Assembly: GCF_002699985.1 (NCBI RefSeq) | Contig: NZ_LKBT01000034.1 | Span: 124,001 to 188,000 of the forward strand | Source: Pseudomonas sp. ICMP 561 | Lineage (GTDB): Bacteria; Pseudomonadota; Gammaproteobacteria; Pseudomonadales; Pseudomonadaceae | DNA: 64,000 bases | Reading direction: 5' to 3' | In this document: positions 43,797-51,142 of the stretch, piece by piece | Layout: each line of letters starts with the position of its first letter | How positions within the stretch are numbered: the stretch's first letter is position 1 | Made by a program: the position numbers and the translations under genes | Notes under the pieces: generated by a model | Database searches by the model: none | What the model saw: only the letters and a program-made list of their open reading frames with translations | What the model was told of the DNA's origin: nothing

Positions 43797-44758
43797 CACG
43801 ACTCTTTCTCCTGAAAAAGCGCGCCATACATGTCGAGCAGATCGCCACAATCTATCGATAGAGGCCGATCAATAAGGATGGGCTGGAAAAAGTTGACCGC
43901 CAGCTTGCGCTCCCATATGTCTTGGTAGATTTTCGTAATGAACTGATCGCGGCTCCCCCAAAGTTCAGCATGCCTTATCGCTACATAGGCTACGGGCTCG
44001 CCTTCTTTAACGGCTTCCAAGACCGCAGCGCTGAAGTCTTCGAGGAGGGTAGGACTAAGTGTTAGCGGGATGTGGTGAGTCGCGAACAACAGGTCTAGGT
44101 TAGCGACCACTGTAGGCTCGACTGCGTCGAGGGAAACCTGCACAGTCCGTATGCCCGCGCTTGCGTAGTAAGCCCTTTCCAGCTCAGTACGGAGCTGAGC
44201 ATGAATGCGGTCTTTGCTCTGCTGTACCGGTGTTTTCGCGCTGGAAAATCTCCGCTCTCCAAAAGCTTCTTTCCGATCCTTTACCGTCCAGTTGAGGGCA
44301 TATGGCAGGCCGCTCGCGTCCAGCAGGTACAGCAACAGGTCGCCTTGATAAGGGAACGGGATTTTTACTCGGCGCCCATCTGGCAAGTCAACAGCGATTT
44401 CGTAGTGCTTGAATCCAAGCTGTTTCGCAATATCAGCTGTTCCTGTTATCTGAGGTAGGAATAACCCCTTTGTTAGCGGATGGCCACGCAGTGGATGGGC
44501 CGATGTCAGCGGCCAGAGCATTTTTTGTTCGTGCAAGTCAATCAACTGAGGATGGTATAAGGCCAGTTGGGCAAATACCTTCTCAGGGGTTGAAAGCGCG
44601 TGAACCGCACGGCCCAGCTTTCGGCTATTGATCCTACTAATGCGTGACCCTTTAGGTCCCTCACGGGGCAAAGCCAGAGTAGAGGGAATGTACCTCTGCC
44701 CCCACTCAAAACCACATTGGCGGCGCATTATTCTGTCGAGTCTTAATGATGGGTTCAT
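43796..44758 (-). CDS. tnsA: transposase endonuclease subunit TnsA
   Basis: The 320-aa protein fits TnsA, the restriction-enzyme-like subunit that cuts the 5' ends. The catalytic residues line up as Glu59 ('LSTPEKVFAQ'), Asp140 ('PYQGDLLLYLLD') and Lys160 ('LNWTVKDRKE'). In Tn7 the last motif is Q-V-K; here it reads T-V-K. With TnsB it allows true cut-and-paste movement rather than replicative cointegrates. It is the first gene of tnsABC and reads away from the glmS-proximal end, as in Tn7. It is longer than Tn7 TnsA (273 aa), with extra residues near the N-terminus. Confidence 0.88.
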   Translation of the reverse strand: MNPSLRLDRIMRRQCGFEWGQRYIPSTLALPREGPKGSRISRINSRKLGRAVHALSTPEKVFAQLALYHPQLIDLHEQKMLWPLTSAHPLRGHPLTKGLFLPQITGTADIAKQLGFKHYEIAVDLPDGRRVKIPFPYQGDLLLYLLDASGLPYALNWTVKDRKEAFGERRFSSAKTPVQQSKDRIHAQLRTELERAYYASAGIRTVQVSLDAVEPTVVANLDLLFATHHIPLTLSPTLLEDFSAAVLEAVKEGEPVAYVAIRHAELWGSRDQFITKIYQDIWERKLAVNFFQPILIDRPLSIDCGDLLDMYGALFQEKES

Positions 44759-44859
44759 ATCAGCATTCCCATTTCAAATTAGCCACGAGCTCATCCAACT
44801 TGGGGATAAAACTCAATGACTTACGTGAAGCCCTTGCCAATCAGGCAATAGCAATCTCT

Positions 44860-44976
44860 CTCTGTGTGGATAACACAGAGTTTCTTGTGGATGAACGAAG
44901 CCGTGCGAGACTTGACGTCTCACAGGTAGAGATAGAGAATGGAATGGTCAGACGTAGAAAAACTGACTTATCCACA
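44860..44976. promoter_or_regulatory. dyads and DnaA-box sequences between tnsA and tnsD
   Basis: In the divergent gap are a perfect 7-bp-arm dyad CTCTGTG-TGGATAA-CACAGAG (44860-44880), a second dyad GAGAC-TTGAC-GTCTC (44907-44921), and two exact DnaA-box sequences (TGTGGATAA at 44865, TTATCCACA at 44968). The first DnaA box lies across the first dyad. The arrangement suggests control of the tns promoters by a repressor and perhaps by the host replication initiator. Confidence 0.5.
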
Positions 44977-45039
44977 GGGGCCAAGGTCGCACTTGAGCCC
45001 CTGTCTCTTTTCTGGCTTCTATACAACGCTTTCCTTTAA

Positions 45040-45409
45040 GTCATCGGTCAAGCCTGTTTTCGAGGTTAGTATCTACAAGCCAGCTTCTTGCTCCCCAAGG
45101 GGAAAAGCCTTTGCTGGTGTTAGCAAAATATAGTACTGCTGGGCCCTGCAAAGTTACAACATAAAGCGAGTTTCTAGCGACGGCTTCACATGCAATCAAC
45201 TATGTGAGGAACGCCTCAAGAATAGCGTGGCTGCCTGCCTCCGAGCATCTGCTATTATTTAATGATATAGAAACAAAGATTTTATGATTCAATGATACGA
45301 GAAAATATTTTAATACGTCGGTGAGTTATTTTGTTGCGACAAAGATGAGTCAGAAGTCTGGGTGCGACGTTTAGATTTATCACTCTGCGCGGCAGGATTA
45401 GGTGGTGAC
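45040..45409. other. AT-rich leader of tnsD
   Basis: This 370-bp stretch upstream of tnsD is AT-rich with TATTTAATGATATAG-type tracts and likely contains the tnsD promoter. An open frame covering 44759-45039 lacks any start codon before its last third and is not called as a gene. No terminator seen. Confidence 0.4.
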
Positions 45410-47056
45410 ATGGCTACGGCATGGAGCTCGAAGACTGACCCTATCTTGCGCTGGCTCGAGGATGAGACTTTTTTTAGCATCTGCAGTCGGCAACATTTGA
45501 TCCTTGGACACTTAGACGTATCCAGCACCCTTGCTTGGCTATACGGAGAAAACCACCGCGCCATTATCCATGATTTTCCAGGCAATCTGAACGCGTTGGA
45601 TCATAAGTTAACAGCGTGCTGGGGCTGTTCGCATACGATCATTCATGAACACACCATCCTACCCGTATTTTGTCCATTCCAAGCACCACAACGGGTCGAA
45701 GCGGCTGAGAACTTAATGAGGGGGTCTTCGGTCGGATCGTTGAAGTACCTATTAGGCTTAGTTACTGGCAAATTCGGAGCTGAGCATCCACTGAAAGCGT
45801 GTAACCGGTGCATGCACGAAGATCGGGTCGCCCATGGAACAGCCTATTGGCATCGCGCTCATCAGTTTCCCGGAGTACTGCTGTGCCAACACCACGACTC
45901 AGAACTGACCGAGTGCACAATCAACCGTCAATGGTCAGGACGATTCAAATGGGTGCTTCCGGACGAAAAGTATCTGGAATCAAAACAGCCCGCACAGACG
46001 TCAAGCTTTATGCTTTCTTCGATGCGGGATATGATCTTAGCTTTAGCGGAAGTTGGAAGTTCATTCTCTTTCAACTCTCATTTGGTCTCCGCGCTGTACA
46101 AAGAGCGCGTTAGCTTTTTACAATCCTCAAACGCGGACGGATGGAACGCTGCATCTTGTTTTGTCACACATATTTCGGAATTGCAGCAATATCCTCCGTT
46201 CACTTGCCTTCCTAAAAATCGGAAAGAAGCGGAAGTTTTCATTGCTCAAATGGTCCGCAAGCCTCGCGGCCACTGCCATCCTTTGAAGCATCTAACGTTT
46301 ATACACTGGCTTTTTAGCGGGTTTTCAAAATTCTATGAGGATTACTTACGCTTCAGTGCGCTGCGCGGCTTGGCTTACGAGGAAGTATCAGCTCAGGCAA
46401 CAGATCCCGAGCGCCTAGCCTTAGCTCCTGCCTACAATAGCTATCACTTAGTAATCCGCAAGCCTAAGAAAATCAAGCCTAAGACCCGAAAAATGATCAT
46501 CAGGCATTTGCATTCCGGGATCAGCAAAAAAAACCTATGCTCAATGTTCGCTATCACAGTCTGCACGCTAAACCGGATTATGCGCTCTGAGCAAGGATTG
46601 CTAGCCACTTGGAAAGGTAAACAATTCGCACAAAGTTTATTAAGACATCGTTCCGAATGGACGGATGTTCTTGCAAAAAATAGCGAATTAAGCCCCAACA
46701 AAATTCGGCAAATCATTCCTAACAATTATGCTTGGCTGTACCGAAACGATCGAAGCTGGCTGAACACCCAGATCAGGACGATGCGGAGTGGCCGCATTGG
46801 CAATAATTCAACTGTGGATTGGAATCAACGTGATAGCACACTCTATGCACTGGTCAGTTCGATTCTATTTAAAGAGTACGGCACCCTCGATAATCTCACT
46901 GTGTTGCCGCAGGATCTACATAGACTAATACCTTCGTTGTCTCGTGCACTCGCGAAGCGTACTCGCTACCCCCAGACGAGATCATTGCTGGCAAAGATAA
47001 CGACACGCTGTCTTGGCAACCAAACGACACGTCCATCAGACGGGCACGAGCGGTAA
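45410..47056 (+). CDS. tnsD: target selector TnsD (TniQ family, glmS-specific type)
   Basis: The 548-aa protein has a TniQ zinc domain ('CNRCMHEDRVAHGTAYWHRAHQFPGVLLCQHH', ligands C, C, C, H), and a long C-terminal DNA-binding part. Near the end is 'YAWLYRNDRSWLN' followed by 'VDWNQRDS', closely like Tn7 TnsD, which has AWLYRHDRDWL and VDWNQRD. TnsD binds the 3' end of glmS and recruits TnsC. AGGTGG stands before the ATG; an upstream GTG is less likely. It reads toward glmS, opposite to tnsABC, whereas in Tn7 tnsD follows tnsC on the same strand. Confidence 0.92.
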   Translation: MATAWSSKTDPILRWLEDETFFSICSRQHLILGHLDVSSTLAWLYGENHRAIIHDFPGNLNALDHKLTACWGCSHTIIHEHTILPVFCPFQAPQRVEAAENLMRGSSVGSLKYLLGLVTGKFGAEHPLKACNRCMHEDRVAHGTAYWHRAHQFPGVLLCQHHDSELTECTINRQWSGRFKWVLPDEKYLESKQPAQTSSFMLSSMRDMILALAEVGSSFSFNSHLVSALYKERVSFLQSSNADGWNAASCFVTHISELQQYPPFTCLPKNRKEAEVFIAQMVRKPRGHCHPLKHLTFIHWLFSGFSKFYEDYLRFSALRGLAYEEVSAQATDPERLALAPAYNSYHLVIRKPKKIKPKTRKMIIRHLHSGISKKNLCSMFAITVCTLNRIMRSEQGLLATWKGKQFAQSLLRHRSEWTDVLAKNSELSPNKIRQIIPNNYAWLYRNDRSWLNTQIRTMRSGRIGNNSTVDWNQRDSTLYALVSSILFKEYGTLDNLTVLPQDLHRLIPSLSRALAKRTRYPQTRSLLAKITTRCLGNQTTRPSDGHER

Positions 47057-47108
47057 TAGACTAGTTTTTGCAGAGCGTTCTGAAAGACCTGCTAACGAAA
47101 TAAGCTTT

Positions 47109-48125
47109 CTATACATATTTGCTAGTATGCGGCTGCACTCCCCCCCTCCGAGATGCACCATCCACTCGATACCTAATAGGAACTGAGGATTTTTCACGAC
47201 AAGTTGACATAGTATCATTGACACGAGGCAATTCATGTCCTAGGCGGCATACTTCTGATACAAAATCCGCAAAACTATCAAAACCGAGAACTATACACTC
47301 AAATATAAAATAGCTTATTCCTTCACCATCATATTTGTACTGCTTATCCATGGCAAGTCGTGCTGCTGATTTATGTAGATCATTGATGTGAGAATTTAGA
47401 TATATGCCTTTTTTTTGAGCAGTTAAATTTTCGCGGGTGAGTCGTTCAAGAAGTACTGGGTACGCAAATTCCTTAGGAACACAGAACTCAAATGAGCACA
47501 TATCGTCGAATATTATTGCGGGCTTAAGTCCACCTTCGACATAGCTATAAGTTGCATCCAACTCCCAGAATTTTCGGCCTTGACAACCCTCCCACATTGA
47601 CCGGAACCCCCTACCAGCGCCGTGATCGGAAAGCGCAACACCACAGAAAGGACAATCGTATAATAGTTTTAACTCATGCTTGGCGCAGACCATAATAAAG
47701 TCTGGTAGACGGCGCCAATAAGAAAAACCAAGCTCACTGATATCATCCTTAACACAGCGTAAGCAAAATGCAGGACTTCGTTCTTTATTTTCAATAAAGT
47801 TTTTGTAGAGATGGAATTTATCCCCTGAATAAGACATATCCGCAGCATCGGGATTGAACAGACCCTTTAGCGGATAGATTGTATGGTTATGTATAAGCCG
47901 ATTGAACCCATAACATCCACTCCAGCCTAGGTACTCCGCAATTGCTCTCACATTTTTATTTGTCATCTTAAACTGAGAAGCATCACTGATCGTTTTCTCA
48001 GAACCGCCAGGAGGACTCAGGAATATGCAACGCTCGACATACGAGCGCAGTGACTCATTGTGTTGAATTTTCGGACGCACGAGATTTTCTGCTAAGAGGC
48101 GACAGGTAGTTTGAGAGCGGAGCAA
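47109..48125 (-). CDS. second, short TniQ-family protein
   Basis: The 338-aa protein also carries a TniQ zinc region: 'AFCLRCVKDDISELGFSYWRRLPDFIMVCAKHELKLLYDCPFCG' (CxxC, C..H, CxxC). The N-terminus has 'NESLRSYVERCIFLSPPGG'. It lacks the C-terminal AWLYR/VDWNQRD part of TnsD, so it should not recognise glmS. Short TniQ proteins in other Tn7-like elements select alternative targets, for example with an extra DNA-binding or CRISPR partner; none is visible here. It is closest to the right end, starts probably at TTG, and converges on tnsD. Its AT-richer codons differ from those of tnsABC. The start is uncertain. Confidence 0.8.
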   Translation of the reverse strand: MLRSQTTCRLLAENLVRPKIQHNESLRSYVERCIFLSPPGGSEKTISDASQFKMTNKNVRAIAEYLGWSGCYGFNRLIHNHTIYPLKGLFNPDAADMSYSGDKFHLYKNFIENKERSPAFCLRCVKDDISELGFSYWRRLPDFIMVCAKHELKLLYDCPFCGVALSDHGAGRGFRSMWEGCQGRKFWELDATYSYVEGGLKPAIIFDDMCSFEFCVPKEFAYPVLLERLTRENLTAQKKGIYLNSHINDLHKSAARLAMDKQYKYDGEGISYFIFECIVLGFDSFADFVSEVCRLGHELPRVNDTMSTCREKSSVPIRYRVDGASRRGGVQPHTSKYV

Positions 48126-48210
48126 GTCGATGCGGAATGGTCTCGCTCGCCGCGAGTTTCGAAGCGAACGAGCCCTTAAATGGCGGAGGAGAAGGGCCAG
48201 TCGGAAAAAA

Positions 48211-48260
48211 CTGCGACAGTTTTAATTCACAAGCGACAGTTTTAATTCTCAAAAACCACA
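48211..48260 (-). repeat. right end with two 20-bp TnsB-binding repeats
   Basis: GCGACAGTTTTAATTC occurs twice, exactly 20 bp apart (48213 and 48233), followed by the tip AAAAACCACA. Read inward, the tip is TGTGGTTTTTGAGAATTAAA. Close-packed sites at the end next to glmS match the organisation of the Tn7 right end. The next five bases outward are CGCTC. Confidence 0.85.
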
Positions 48261-48270
48261 CGCTCATTTG

Positions 48271-48292
48271 CTGTGGATAACTTATTCCACAG
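48271..48292. terminator. inverted repeat over the glmS stop codon
   Basis: CTGTGGA-TAACTTAT-TCCACAG has perfect 7-bp arms and includes the glmS stop codon and an exact DnaA-box sequence (TGTGGATAA). It could be a weak terminator stem or a protein site; there is no T run. The TnsD recognition region of attTn7 lies in the adjoining glmS coding end. Confidence 0.4.
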
Positions 48293-50117
48293 TCACCGAC
48301 TTCGCCAAGTTACGCGGCTGATCCACATCCGTGCCCTTCAACACCGCCACGTAATACGAAAGCAGCTGCAACGGAATGGTGTAGAGGATCGGTGCCAGCG
48401 CATCGATGATGTGAGGCATGGCGATGACGTGGGTGCCTTCGCCGTTGCTCATACCGGCTTGTTCGTCGGCGAAGACGATCAGTTCACCGCCGCGTGCGCG
48501 GACTTCCTGCAGGTTGGACTTCAGCTTTTCCAGCAGCTCGTTGTTGGGTGCAACGGTCACGACCGGCATGTCGCTGTCGACCAGCGCCAAAGGACCATGC
48601 TTGAGCTCACCCGCCGGATAGGCTTCGGCGTGGATGTAGGAGATCTCTTTGAGCTTGAGTGCACCTTCCATCGCTACCGGGAATTGAGCGCCTCGCCCCA
48701 GGAACAGGGTGTGGTTCTTCTCGGCGAACAGCTCGGCGACTTTCTCGACCGTGCTATCCATGGCCAAGGCTTCACCCAGACGAGTCGGCAGACGACGCAG
48801 CTCTTCGACCAGCTCGGCTTCAACGCCCTCAGCCAGCGTGCCTTGAACCTGACCGAGCGACAGGGTCAGTAACAGCAGCGCGACCAGTTGAGTGGTGAAG
48901 GCTTTGGTGGACGCCACACCGATTTCAGGACCGGCCTGGGTCAGTAATGTCAGGTCGGACTCGCGAACCAGCGAGCTGATGCTCACGTTGCAGATGGCGA
49001 GGCTGGCGAGAAAGCCCAGCTCTTTGGCGTTACGCAATGCGGCCAGGGTGTCGGCGGTTTCGCCGGACTGGGAAATCGAGACAAACAGCGTGTCCGGTTG
49101 TACCACGACCTTGCGATAACGGAATTCACTGGCAACTTCCACCTGACATGGAATACCTGCCAGCCCTTCCAGCCAGTAACGCGCGACCATGCCCGCGTGG
49201 TAGCTGGTACCACAGGCTACGATCTGCACATTGCGTACTTTGGCAAACAGCTCGGCTGCTTGCGGACCGAATGCCTGCACCAGAACCTGCTGCTGGCCGA
49301 GACGGCCTTCAAGCGTGCGCTGCACAACTTTTGGTTGCTCGTGGATTTCCTTGAGCATGAAGTGGCGGAACTCGCCCTTGTCAGCGGCTTCTGCGCCTTC
49401 ACGGTATTGAACAACTTCACGTTCAACCGGCAAGCCATCCAACGACCAGATCTGCACGCTTTCACGACGGATCTCGGCGATATCGCCCTCTTCCAGGTAC
49501 ATGAAGCGGTCGGTGACCTGACGCAGCGCCATTTGGTCAGACGCGAGGAAGTTTTCCCCAAGGCCCAGACCCACCACCAGCGGACTGCCGCTGCGGGCGG
49601 CAACCAGCCGGTCAGGCTGTTTGGCACTGATCACTGCCAAACCGTATGCGCCGTGCAGCTCTTTGACTGAAGCTTTCAGCGCCACGGTCAGGTCAGGGGT
49701 GTCCTTGAGCTTGTGGTGCAGCAAGTGGACGATGACTTCAGTATCGGTGTCGGACACGAACACATAGCCCAAGCCTTTGAGGCGCTCGCGCAACGGTTCG
49801 TGGTTCTCGATGATGCCGTTGTGGACAACTGCCAGTTCATCGCCGGAAAAATGCGGGTGCGCGTTACGCTCGCAGGGTGCGCCGTGGGTTGCCCAACGGG
49901 TGTGGGCGATACCCAGACGGCCCAGCAGTGGTTCGCCTGCCAGCGCCTGCTCCAGTTCGCTGACCTTGCCGGAACGACGGCGGCGATCGAGCACACCGGC
50001 ATTGCTGAACACCGCAACGCCAGCGCTATCGTAGCCGCGGTATTCCAGACGCTTGAGGCCTTCGACCAGGATGGCGGTGATGTTGCGTTCAGCGACTGCG
50101 CCGACAATTCCACACAT
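48282..50117 (-). CDS. glmS: glucosamine-6-phosphate synthase
   Basis: The 611-aa enzyme makes glucosamine-6-phosphate from fructose-6-phosphate and glutamine, the first step to UDP-GlcNAc for peptidoglycan and LPS. The N-terminal glutaminase begins with the catalytic Cys (MCGIVGAVAERN); two SIS sugar-isomerase domains follow ('ACGTSYHAGMVARYWLE', 'SISQSGETADTLAAL', 'LGRGAQFPVAMEGALKLKEISY'). It ends AKSVTVE, the conserved sequence whose codons form the TnsD binding site. A good AGGAGA site precedes the ATG. It follows glmR by 10 bp. The coding end is intact, so the downstream transposon does not disrupt it. Confidence 0.97.
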   Translation of the reverse strand: MCGIVGAVAERNITAILVEGLKRLEYRGYDSAGVAVFSNAGVLDRRRRSGKVSELEQALAGEPLLGRLGIAHTRWATHGAPCERNAHPHFSGDELAVVHNGIIENHEPLRERLKGLGYVFVSDTDTEVIVHLLHHKLKDTPDLTVALKASVKELHGAYGLAVISAKQPDRLVAARSGSPLVVGLGLGENFLASDQMALRQVTDRFMYLEEGDIAEIRRESVQIWSLDGLPVEREVVQYREGAEAADKGEFRHFMLKEIHEQPKVVQRTLEGRLGQQQVLVQAFGPQAAELFAKVRNVQIVACGTSYHAGMVARYWLEGLAGIPCQVEVASEFRYRKVVVQPDTLFVSISQSGETADTLAALRNAKELGFLASLAICNVSISSLVRESDLTLLTQAGPEIGVASTKAFTTQLVALLLLTLSLGQVQGTLAEGVEAELVEELRRLPTRLGEALAMDSTVEKVAELFAEKNHTLFLGRGAQFPVAMEGALKLKEISYIHAEAYPAGELKHGPLALVDSDMPVVTVAPNNELLEKLKSNLQEVRARGGELIVFADEQAGMSNGEGTHVIAMPHIIDALAPILYTIPLQLLSYYVAVLKGTDVDQPRNLAKSVTVE

Positions 50118-50127
50118 AAGTTTTCTC

Positions 50128-50895
50128 CTAGCTGACAGCGGCGCAAATCAAGGTTATGCCGCGGGCTTTTATCTGTTCGCGCGCCTCGGATGGCAGGCGA
50201 TCATCAGTAATAAGGGTGTGGATACTGCTCCAGGGCAGCTCCAGATTGGGTATCTTGCGGCCCACTTTGTCCGCCTCGACCATCACCACTACTTCGCGGG
50301 CGACTTCAGCCATGACGCGGCTCAGCCCCAGTAACTCGTTGAAAGTGGTGGTACCACGAGACAGATCGATGCCGTCGGCACCGATAAACAACTGATCGAA
50401 ATCGTATGAACGCAATACCTGCTCCGCGACCTGGCCCTGGAAGGACTCTGAATGCGGGTCCCAGGTACCACCGGTCATCAACAGAACAGGCTCATGTTCC
50501 AGTTCGCTCAGTGCGCTGGCGACGTGCAGGGAGTTGGTCATCACCACCAGGCCAGGTTGCTGGCCCAGTTCGGGAATCAACGCGGCAGTGGTGCTGCCAC
50601 TGTCAACGATGATTCGCGCATGTTCGCGAATTCGCTGCACGGCGGCACGGGCGATGGCTTGCTTGTACCTGGAGACAGGCTGTGAGCTTTCGCTGATCAG
50701 TTCTTGAGGCAGCGTGACCGCACCACCATAGCGACGCAGCAGCAGACCATTACTTTCGAGTGCAGCCAAATCCTTGCGAACCGTAACTTCAGAAGTTTCG
50801 AAGCGCCTGGCCAGCTCATCCACGCTCACTTCGCCCTGCTCGCTGAGCAATGCAAGGATATTGTGGCGTCTTTGAGGTGTATTGCGTTTCGACAT
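50128..50895 (-). CDS. glmR: DeoR-family regulator upstream of glmS (GlmR-like)
   Basis: The 255-aa protein has a DeoR helix-turn-helix at residues ~6-60 ('RRHNILALLSEQGEVSVDELARRFETSEVTVRKDLAALE') and a DeoR sugar-phosphate sensor domain with 'RIIVDSGSTTAAL' and 'LFIGADGID'. In Pseudomonas the DeoR-type gene between glmU and glmS is taken to regulate aminosugar synthesis. The start MSKRNTPQ is chosen because it places the helix-turn-helix normally and the longer frame begins in weak sequence. It lies 10 bp before glmS, so they are co-transcribed. Confidence 0.88.
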   Translation of the reverse strand: MSKRNTPQRRHNILALLSEQGEVSVDELARRFETSEVTVRKDLAALESNGLLLRRYGGAVTLPQELISESSQPVSRYKQAIARAAVQRIREHARIIVDSGSTTAALIPELGQQPGLVVMTNSLHVASALSELEHEPVLLMTGGTWDPHSESFQGQVAEQVLRSYDFDQLFIGADGIDLSRGTTTFNELLGLSRVMAEVAREVVVMVEADKVGRKIPNLELPWSSIHTLITDDRLPSEAREQIKARGITLICAAVS

Positions 50896-50975
50896 GGCTG
50901 ACTTAAGTTTCGATTCGTAAGATAACGAAGGCAATCAAAACCTATTCGAAGGAAGACGTCAAGCTTGATGTGATC

Positions 50976-51069
50976 CCTGTAGGAACGCGCTTGCCCGCGA
51001 TGGCGTCAGCACACGCGATATATTCATCGACTGACAGATTGAATCGCGGGCAAGCGCGCTCCTACAGGT
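50976..51069. repeat. REPIN between glmR and glmU
   Basis: CCTGTAGGAACGCGCTTGCC and its inverted partner GGCAAGCGCGCTCCTACAGG face each other about 45 bp apart, the usual REP doublet of Pseudomonas. Beyond it, at 51084 and 51109, two GCGACAG copies resemble the transposon end motif. Confidence 0.85.
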
Positions 51070-51142
51070 CTCCGTTTGCTTCGCGACAGCTTAATTTCAG
51101 CTATACCGCGACAGAGAATCAGTAGCCGTCCTGTGGATAACT

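Larger units (their letters stand above)
17460..48260. mobile_element. Tn7-like transposon inserted at attTn7 downstream of glmS
   Basis: The element is bounded by copies of one motif, AATTAAA(A/G)CTGTCGC, pointing inward from both sides. The 28 bases at the right tip (from 48260 inward) and at the left tip (from 17460 inward) agree at 23 of 28 positions. The right tip starts TGTGG, as Tn7 does, and lies about 21 bp beyond the glmS stop, the Tn7 target position. tnsA, tnsB and tnsC are oriented away from the glmS-proximal end as in Tn7. TnsD is present; TnsE is absent and a second TniQ protein replaces it. The left tip reads CGT rather than TGT, and no 5-bp target duplication of the right-hand CGCTC is found at the left, so the left boundary is approximate and may result from a rearrangement or an older insertion. 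Confidence 0.8.

Noticed and set aside
44746..45039. Possible 97-aa plus-strand gene in the tnsA-tnsD gap
   Set aside because: Its only early start lies inside tnsA and there is no ribosome binding site; the region is better explained as a regulatory gap, though a decayed gene is possible.
17460..48260. CRISPR array or Cas genes associated with the Tn7-like element
   Set aside because: No regularly spaced repeats with unique spacers and no Cas-like protein were found; the short TniQ is therefore not assigned to a CRISPR-associated transposon.
50096..50130. glmS ribozyme or riboswitch in the leader of glmS
   Set aside because: Only 10 bp separate glmR from glmS, too short for the ribozyme, which is a Gram-positive feature.
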